A stretch of DNA of 20,023 nt from Bacteroidaceae bacterium (GTDB lineage Bacteria > Bacteroidota > Bacteroidia > Bacteroidales > Bacteroidaceae). A model generated the notes under the pieces. It did no database searches, had not been told where the DNA came from, and worked only from the letters and a program-made list of their open reading frames with translations. Where the stretch lies: the NCBI GenBank assembly GCA_900769465.1, contig CAAGGT010000161.1:1-20023 (forward strand), in the 5' to 3' direction. Each line of letters starts with the position of its first letter. The first letter of the stretch is position 1. Position numbers and translations under genes: made by a program. Below are positions 16,001 to 20,023 of this stretch, piece after piece.

Positions 16001-19000
16001 TCTGAACTTGATTGGGAGAAACTGTCAATCAAATACAAGAACGTTGAATACGAGAGTCTGCATGTAGAGGGACAATACGCAGGAATGGTTTCTGTTGTAG
16101 GCGATATGAAAGTGTCTGATGAGGATGAGAAGTCTGGCTTTGATGCTGATCTCGATGTCAAGGTAAAAGGTCTCTTTGATATCAAGCTTGCCGGTGGATA
16201 TTACAAGATGCTGAAAACAGAGGAGGAACTGAAACTTGATGACGAAGAAGAGAGGAAGGATGAATATTACCACGCAGGCTACTTCCTGGCAAAGGCTGGT
16301 TTCGGCGCCGGAATTCCAATAGGTCCTGTCTCACTTAACAAGATTTCGGGTGGCCTTTTCATCAACTACTCTGTAGCAATGTCCGATGTTGAGGAGAGTG
16401 ATGATATGGTTGATGCTCTTGAAAAGAACCTGAAACCCAAATACAAGTCATACGGAGGTATGTTCGGGCTTGGGCTTTCTGTCGGTGATGAGACTCTGAT
16501 AAAGGGTGAGGCTGTACTTCTGTTGTTAATGGATATACAGAAAGATGGCATCCGCGTTCCTGGTGCAATAATGCAGGGCGAGGTGAATGCTCTCTGTGCA
16601 TCGGCAGATGCCGAAAGTGGCATTATAAACGGTAATGTTACAATCCTGTACGAGGATACCACAACGCCGGACATAACAGATGAAGAGAAACTGGCAATGA
16701 GTGCCTCAGAACTCAAAGACAAAGTTGCTGAAAAGAAGAAAGAGCACAAACTGTTCCGACTTTCAGTAACCGTTGATGCAGATATTGCCAAGATGTATAA
16801 GCATTTTACAGGTGAGGAGTATCAGGTGAAGAACCCAACTACCGACCTTATGGCACTTGACCAGAAAAATGCGGATAGCGAGAACCAAGGTGAGAAGAAG
16901 AATGAAAGTTCATCAGAAGGCAAGCTTGAGAGCAAGGGATATGTGAAGTCGGGCTGTGGAGCATCCATAAATATGGAGCTCGAAATACGCAATTACCCTT
17001 CGCTTGACAAGACATACTGGCATCTGTATGTTGGTGAGCCTGATGAAAGTAAACGATGCCGAATCACATTCATTGATTTTGAGGTGGGCAAGGATGCACC
17101 TATAGGTGTATGGGCAAAGGTATATGCCAATGCTTATCTCTGTGTCGGTAATGAACTGCCGGGCAACGGACAACTTCCAGCCATCCCGGAAAAGGTTCAG
17201 GAGGCCTTGGGAATGAAGGGCGCCGACGGCAAGGTGGATGCAAGCCAGAAGACAAAGCTCGACGCTGCACGTGAACAGACACTGAAGGGTGGTCCTGCAG
17301 GCGACATCAACGGCGGTATAATGGTTGGTGCAGCTCTTGGCGCCGAGATTGGATGTAATGCGGTGTTCTGCTATGCCGATGTAGAGGGTATGCTCGGTTT
17401 CGACCTTATCCTCAAGCAGTATAAGGAGGGTATAAGGTGTACTGATGGAACACAGGCCGGTGGCAAGAACGGCTTCTATGCAACCGGTCAGATATATGCA
17501 ATGCTCAAAGGCGAGCTTGGTCTCATGCTTGATTTATGGATATTCAAAGGCAAGGTTCCTTTGGTTGATATGACAATGGGTGCTCTGTTGCAGGGTGGTT
17601 TCCCCAATCCTACGTGGGTCTATGGCCGTATGCGTGCCAAGGGCTCTGTTCTTGGCGGACTCATCAAGTTCTCGTCAACAATAGAGATGAAGGCCGGTAA
17701 GGTGTGTGTCCCCGAGATGGGTAACCCGCTTGATGATATAAAGATTTTTGGTGATGTACAGCCCGGTGACGAGGATATTGAGAACGGTTGGAGTGACAAA
17801 GCACTGGTATCATGCTATGGAAAATCGACCTTTACAACCAACATGAAGATAGACAAAGTGCTTTCTTTGGTCGATGAGGCTGCAACAATAAAGGAGAACG
17901 GAATGGATGGCGACGGAAATAATGTCACACGCCAATATGTATTCCACCTCGACAACAACTTTGAGATGAAGGAGTATAACGACAGTGACCCTACAAATGA
18001 TGAGCGTAGTGCATACACTACATATATCACACATAGCAATCCTTCGTTCGACAAGGAGAATTATGAGTTGAAGACCGGTTCATTGAAACCCAACACGCTA
18101 TATCGCATCAAGTTGCGAGGAATATGTAAGGAACTTGTGAATGGCGAAGAGGTTGACCCGATATATCAAGACTCACTTTCGGGTGGCAAGAAGGAGCATC
18201 GTCCGTTTGCCGATGAACGCTATGTCTATTTCCGCACAGGAGAACTCAGTGATGATATAAGGGATGAGGTTGCCGGTTACCTGCCAAACCCTGCAATGTT
18301 CACCCAATCGCTTGATGAGGCCACACAGCCATCGTTCATGGAGAAACATGTGCGCGATGATTACTGGAACAACCCCGATTACGAGTTCGTGGCCAATATA
18401 AGGATGTATGATGAGAGTAAGGCGGGAGCTTTTGTTCTTCCCGATGCTCCCGAGGGTCTGCGTAAGGGACAGCAGTCTAAATTCGAGAATCTGCCTGTTG
18501 TGGAGATTGTAGAACGTGGATATGATGAGGATGGCAATGAGTACTGTTATGCGACTGTCACAATAGAGAAACCGGTGCCTGGTGAGTTCTTCAAAAAGGG
18601 TAATATATACCGTTTCGAGATACAGCGCATCAATCGTGCCCAACTCGACAACTATATGGACATGATTGAGGAGAACTACAAGAGCATCATGGCCATGACC
18701 AAGGATGATGTCGTTGCCTACGAAAAACAGCTTGCCGAAATGGATGAGGCTATTGCTGAAGGCGATGCAAAAGCGGGGGATGAAAAGACTAATCAGGCGA
18801 TACGTGACCTCTACAACTACTATAAAGAGGTTAGTGAGATGTATGGCGAAAATGAGGCAGAGCAGCGCATCAAAGAGTATAAGGAAGAACTCAAATCCAA
18901 TGCGCAAGGCTTTGCCGAGGTTGTTTATAACCATAACTACATTTTCAATGGTTACAGTAGCTTTAATGAGTATGCTACTGACAAGAATAATGACATTTGG

Positions 19001-20023
19001 ACTTGGTCCTACTTGCCGTCTGGTGTTTCCAAGAATTCAGTGGAGTTCATTTCTGATTTCTATGCAAAGGTTGACAATGTTGAGTTCAGCGGTGTCGACA
19101 CAAGGGACAACAATCCGTACTATGCCCTTAATTTCTGGCACTCGACAGCCACTATTGTCTATAACGAGACACCGAAATATGATTTCTGCGGCATACCGCT
19201 CAAACAGTATGCCAAGGTTCCGGCCAATGGTGTAACATTTACTCCAAGCTACGATTGGTTGCGCAATGGCAATACGAATGGCAAGACTATGAGTAATCTT
19301 GAATATGAGACTCTTTTCAGCCCCGAACATTGTAAAAGGTGGTTCTTAGGGCATATCAATCCCATTTTGACAATAGAAAAGATATGGGATGCATTTGACT
19401 CTGATGCATCCGTGACAGAAAACTTTGAAAAAGAGATTAAGGAAAAGTATGACTATTACAGACATTTCAAGGATTTCAAGTTTACGGATGCTGCCAATAA
19501 TGGTACTATGCTCTATGGTTATTTCGTGCCTTACGCTTCGGGAGGAGACAACTATCCGCAGAGGGCAGCCATGCCTGTGTCACAGATAGGTCTCATATAT
19601 GCGGCCGACCATTCTGGCGACTATGGTCTTAGAGCAAGTAACTGCGGCCGTTCGGCAACTAATGCCTACAAGTATATGACCGGTGAATGGAGTACTTTCA
19701 AAGCCAAGTCATTCATGGAGCGTATTCGAAAGATATCAATTAATGTACGTTTCTGTGACGGATACAACATCGTTGCAGTAGGTGGCAATGGTGGAGACGT
19801 TTCAGCCGATGACTATGGAATGCGTCCGCTAACAAGTGCCAAGCGCACTGTAAATGTGACTGCTGACTTGAAAGGAAAAGGCTATTTTAACTCATCAAAT
19901 GTATCATATTCGGCCGAAGAAAATGTACAGATTGGCGACAAGGCATTGCGCAGCTATCTTCTTAAAAATTATGATAAGAATGGCGATGGTAAAATGAATG
20001 TAAGCGAGATGCAGGTAATAACA
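10010..20023 (+). CDS. Giant secreted multidomain surface protein, 3' end outside the window
   Basis: The frame is open from ATG 10010 to the right edge, giving 3338 residues with no stop. A signal peptide (MIKHKIYLSVVCMLLCVGSL, then FAQ|V) fixes the start. Residues 24-1334 are tandem Ig-like units of about 166 residues, with one fibronectin-III-like unit at about 190-340 (YTANPPSF, then FSWTEP). A module at 1335-1405 (LWIGEYRLTVTEA, GKGHVHTTIMYAPVRIAV) opens a long beta-rich middle reaching about 2570 and ending in GGFPNPTWVYGRMRAKGSVL. At about 2620-2760 comes another Ig/FnIII-like part (LKPNTLYRIKLRGICKE). Residues 2877-2965 are charged and helical, and an EF-hand-like loop is at 3322-3333. 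From memory, this order resembles very large secreted proteins of Flavobacteriia. No enzymatic motif was seen. A leucine-rich repeat region and T9SS tail beyond the window are likely but not visible. Confidence 0.92.
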   Translation, partial: MIKHKIYLSVVCMLLCVGSLFAQVNVTVQRKQNPLPAQGGIYMSDPGRFFNIVVTNNSASEFLPVRLEARIEGPIENSVDFWPNSDSYIATMASRTMPIYIPLQPGQSRVLTQTDLYNMFRQYDAGTEMYGGGAIYDAFQNGANNGAFGLLPEGHYGLKITAKTNFTDFNDPGDYLGEGVCFFDICYTANPPSFNNITYINDGSSNVSGIHDVSGYYTAYFPTSNPRFSWTEPTLNNTSLVVTRQFIYDFCIYQLGNEQHPSDAVLHNGNIAYQQLGLMTPQCVVPYNIVAKLKRYKNVKYVAQVTARPLVNDASNPAYTQIGNDGKSEMIVLLMEDDGQAQDHDIVVDNPQIDLPINVTVEPKFTELPSAMYPYFETPAELFNVTLENRGSETIPVCMLMQYYKGNWGVTAAPDKQHTTEFLELAPGAKVTLSEDDFNRLAGGYDFDRDVIAFKAKTGFVIGKPSNDYFTEEIDTAFVRVCRYTGGKPILRETIVGKGRTPFRTDPNVISGDMFNVTLEPKMSILPAGGDYYFDKPSRLFTLKIKSLSPKTLRVYPCLQYFVEDEIAYSGEYLKGKRLADNYLTFKPNETKTLTDEEFDKFFGGFEEFRIVTKGGEKETTSDFSRFKLSDGPENVAKLYLFDYERLSMLNIEKDDLAPAMLMEYSTSMTASSNVKLGDVDIVIKPRVNPFPYNGDVYINSPGRLFEIELKNLSDKDIKLNPCITYANRDIDGTLYSYIPSKWYTMPEFVLKAKEKKVLDRVTLNQLCGDTVATRINHGSGEKEDNFTLFDEIISLADANHLNFTLINADSARIIPSDAEDRAKRIVVANQTFDFWADKDVSLTDLDVTVSLKTNSMPYNARAYFTKPEQLFEISLSNVGERTIEFVPLITYEFNSDDGITFISNSYKDKALKHILVKPGETIKLDDKQVNLYFSSKGFTKVTCDILGKETDRSDFDILDADREITIDPENFSKVTFSALKPIIQYGGQGELSEFVIGEGHVKYQVSPLVRLDDVTVTVKPKLDPLPAQGEHYFQSPASLFEVELKNNTANSYNVLPSIMYLFDEFGSYYSSVFKEPRYDKAIKLAPNEIKKLSSNELNALCGMPDTVKCYEAHINGTFVEAAIPDIKNVVNLQSFNQIEVVAYSADSLKSIAVDEKNRKARALLGGGKSDFNAKKMHFSEVVVTVVPKSDATFKPEPDEYFEKPGNLFEVTLLNVTAKEQKVGLRLTYNDRYFISKPDSVITVKPDEKLKLSAARLNALCGHDMYSYGAPLFEADTAGNILPEKPDPLEIKMKEGDNKVSALVWRKIIEDDDKPSVYKVDSISRCDTIFQPALRDLWIGEYRLTVTEAKRIEVKDKELKEKGYECFKGKGHVHTTIMYAPVRIAVEFDSIYVDASIKRVVKNGVKSITEKDAHVPLELFEEKFVAELAKSDSVNAEAKVEKLLSESGVGAFYRYVTGNAMQTINRIDSAAVVTLPVGLTIPLDKDMECPATIQLAQMEFLPASANLDLIGEFVLPECEAIDSEILIFAARKLSTSPESFLPASGSLGLVKSFKVKDPDSDFTFTFNAPSNQDYSKASDGCFISWKDGKFNELCASISMNLPSDELLKDDGKAALDPSVHPEITLTAFIADAEDWFATVNMDPFQVASAPGFTFSAVGDSVGIVLDRSKRRTPTGIKFPADYKFDGELGLSADPGKNEDAYNEWKGFYFEELSCKLPHFVELDSEDDSRVKVAVKSVIYDASGFSMTASVDSLFTYGTPKVGGWKVTLDNIYLNVKQNKFGSSGLSGRIEVPLLCKKDTTEKAQIGYKADISSVAHGKKDGLAVNFKMQQIDDEIGLDFMLAKVKFNKDSTYFNVIYCDTLPKDKRTLVELCLDGKVSITCTEKIDFKLPDIPFKNMRIANFDNSLLKGKKDDKKDDGKGVTSPDGDVNFHTGKWALAGDPGSDEGTFWGGMPLVLDNISMKVGDGAKTIGLGIEGGIVVMGNKKFGIGTTVGLTIWSELDWEKLSIKYKNVEYESLHVEGQYAGMVSVVGDMKVSDEDEKSGFDADLDVKVKGLFDIKLAGGYYKMLKTEEELKLDDEEERKDEYYHAGYFLAKAGFGAGIPIGPVSLNKISGGLFINYSVAMSDVEESDDMVDALEKNLKPKYKSYGGMFGLGLSVGDETLIKGEAVLLLLMDIQKDGIRVPGAIMQGEVNALCASADAESGIINGNVTILYEDTTTPDITDEEKLAMSASELKDKVAEKKKEHKLFRLSVTVDADIAKMYKHFTGEEYQVKNPTTDLMALDQKNADSENQGEKKNESSSEGKLESKGYVKSGCGASINMELEIRNYPSLDKTYWHLYVGEPDESKRCRITFIDFEVGKDAPIGVWAKVYANAYLCVGNELPGNGQLPAIPEKVQEALGMKGADGKVDASQKTKLDAAREQTLKGGPAGDINGGIMVGAALGAEIGCNAVFCYADVEGMLGFDLILKQYKEGIRCTDGTQAGGKNGFYATGQIYAMLKGELGLMLDLWIFKGKVPLVDMTMGALLQGGFPNPTWVYGRMRAKGSVLGGLIKFSSTIEMKAGKVCVPEMGNPLDDIKIFGDVQPGDEDIENGWSDKALVSCYGKSTFTTNMKIDKVLSLVDEAATIKENGMDGDGNNVTRQYVFHLDNNFEMKEYNDSDPTNDERSAYTTYITHSNPSFDKENYELKTGSLKPNTLYRIKLRGICKELVNGEEVDPIYQDSLSGGKKEHRPFADERYVYFRTGELSDDIRDEVAGYLPNPAMFTQSLDEATQPSFMEKHVRDDYWNNPDYEFVANIRMYDESKAGAFVLPDAPEGLRKGQQSKFENLPVVEIVERGYDEDGNEYCYATVTIEKPVPGEFFKKGNIYRFEIQRINRAQLDNYMDMIEENYKSIMAMTKDDVVAYEKQLAEMDEAIAEGDAKAGDEKTNQAIRDLYNYYKEVSEMYGENEAEQRIKEYKEELKSNAQGFAEVVYNHNYIFNGYSSFNEYATDKNNDIWTWSYLPSGVSKNSVEFISDFYAKVDNVEFSGVDTRDNNPYYALNFWHSTATIVYNETPKYDFCGIPLKQYAKVPANGVTFTPSYDWLRNGNTNGKTMSNLEYETLFSPEHCKRWFLGHINPILTIEKIWDAFDSDASVTENFEKEIKEKYDYYRHFKDFKFTDAANNGTMLYGYFVPYASGGDNYPQRAAMPVSQIGLIYAADHSGDYGLRASNCGRSATNAYKYMTGEWSTFKAKSFMERIRKISINVRFCDGYNIVAVGGNGGDVSADDYGMRPLTSAKRTVNVTADLKGKGYFNSSNVSYSAEENVQIGDKALRSYLLKNYDKNGDGKMNVSEMQVIT
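10079..14011 (+). repeat. Seven recognisable Ig-like units with ~166-residue period in the giant protein
   Basis: Unit starts (residue; base) are 24; 10079, 357; 11078, 515; 11552, 680; 12047, 846; 12545, 1015; 13052 and 1182; 13553. Each opens with a variant of VTVxxKxxPLPAxGxxYFxxP followed by LFEVxLxN, for example at 1015 VTVTVKPKLDPLPAQGEHYF. Near the end of each unit comes a second landmark such as LAPNEIKKLSSNELNALCG. The spacings are 158-169 residues. The first gap is 333, twice the period, and holds the fibronectin-III-like unit. The copies are divergent at DNA level. Confidence 0.85.
18638..18904 (+). other. Charged helical / coiled-coil insert in the giant protein (coding segment)
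   Basis: Residues about 2877-2965 (QLDNYMDMIEENYKSIM, then DDVVAYEKQLAEMDEAIAEG, later EQRIKEYKEELKSNAQGF) are rich in E, K, D and A with heptad-like spacing and no beta pattern. They differ sharply from the beta-rich sequence on both sides. The segment may be a stalk, spacer or oligomerisation element. Confidence 0.55.
19973..20008 (+). other. EF-hand-like calcium loop at the truncated end of the giant protein
   Basis: Residues 3322-3333 read DKNGDGKMNVSE. This is a 12-residue EF loop with Asp1, Asn3, Asp5, Lys7 and Glu12, fitting Ca2+ ligands at positions 1, 3, 5 and 12. In Bacteroidales surface proteins this kind of loop after a stretch such as IGDKALRSYLLKNY often leads into leucine-rich repeats. 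The window ends 15 bases later, so this cannot be checked here. Confidence 0.6.

Noticed and set aside
15577..16185. 202-residue Ser/Pro-rich minus-strand frame
   Set aside because: Its composition is what the complement of Gly/Asp/Lys-rich coding sequence gives; the giant frame is continuous here.
18173..18934. 253-residue hydrophobic minus-strand frame resembling a membrane protein
   Set aside because: The hydrophobicity arises from reading the complement of Glu/Asp/Asn codons; it is fully inside the giant gene.
18705..19235. 176-residue plus-strand frame in another phase
   Set aside because: It overlaps the giant frame out of phase, is Met/Arg/Ser-rich and has no domain.
19973..20008. 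Dockerin domain
   Set aside because: Only one calcium loop is present before the edge and no cohesin or cellulosomal context exists; an EF-hand leading into another repeat is more likely.
1..20023. CRISPR array, tRNA, rRNA or insertion sequence with terminal repeats
   Set aside because: No short regularly spaced DNA repeats, cloverleaf or IS ends were seen; the recombinase fragment is the only mobility gene.

Overview
The window reads as a chromosomal segment of a member of the order Bacteroidales (phylum Bacteroidota), possibly a Prevotella/Bacteroides-like gut or oral species. The grounds are: TAnnTTTG-type -7 promoter boxes with TTTG -33 boxes, A-rich leaders without Shine-Dalgarno sequences, a one-protein hybrid two-component regulator ending in an AraC domain, a DUF1573 protein, and a secreted protein ending in a type IX secretion system (T9SS) type A sorting tail.

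Layout. (1) Positions 1-410 hold the 3' end of a serine site-specific recombinase and its rho-independent terminator. (2) Positions 419-850 hold a small secreted DUF1573 protein with a good Bacteroidota promoter, convergent with the next block. (3) Positions 870-3891, minus strand, hold a three-gene regulatory cluster. In transcription order these are a TPR / membrane / HisKA / receiver / AraC hybrid regulator that lacks the ATP-binding kinase domain, an 80-residue HTH protein, and a free-standing 115-residue AraC-type DNA-binding domain. (4) Positions 3892-4127 are a 236-bp divergent control region with a -7 box facing each way and several copies of an AGTGAAAA-like motif. The same 9-mer occurs twice, 22 bp apart, just upstream of the free-standing AraC gene. 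(5) Positions 4128-8024 encode a 1298-residue secreted Ig-repeat protein with a T9SS sorting tail, followed by a terminator. (6) Positions 8128-9978 encode a 616-residue outer-membrane beta-barrel. (7) From 10010 to beyond the right edge runs one uninterrupted giant reading frame (at least 3338 residues). It encodes a secreted multidomain protein with tandem Ig-like repeats of about 166 residues, a long beta-rich middle, a helical insert, and an EF-hand-like loop at the point where the window cuts it.

Working model (inference): the minus-strand regulators sense an envelope signal and control the divergent surface genes. The barrel and the giant protein, 31 bp apart, probably form one transcription unit and may act together at the outer membrane. 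The T9SS-tailed Ig protein would be a surface adhesin or binding protein of the same locus. No enzyme active site was recognised in any of the three surface proteins, so the biochemical function of the locus is unknown. The most unusual items are the kinase-domain-less hybrid regulator, the shared candidate operator, and the barrel plus giant-protein pair.
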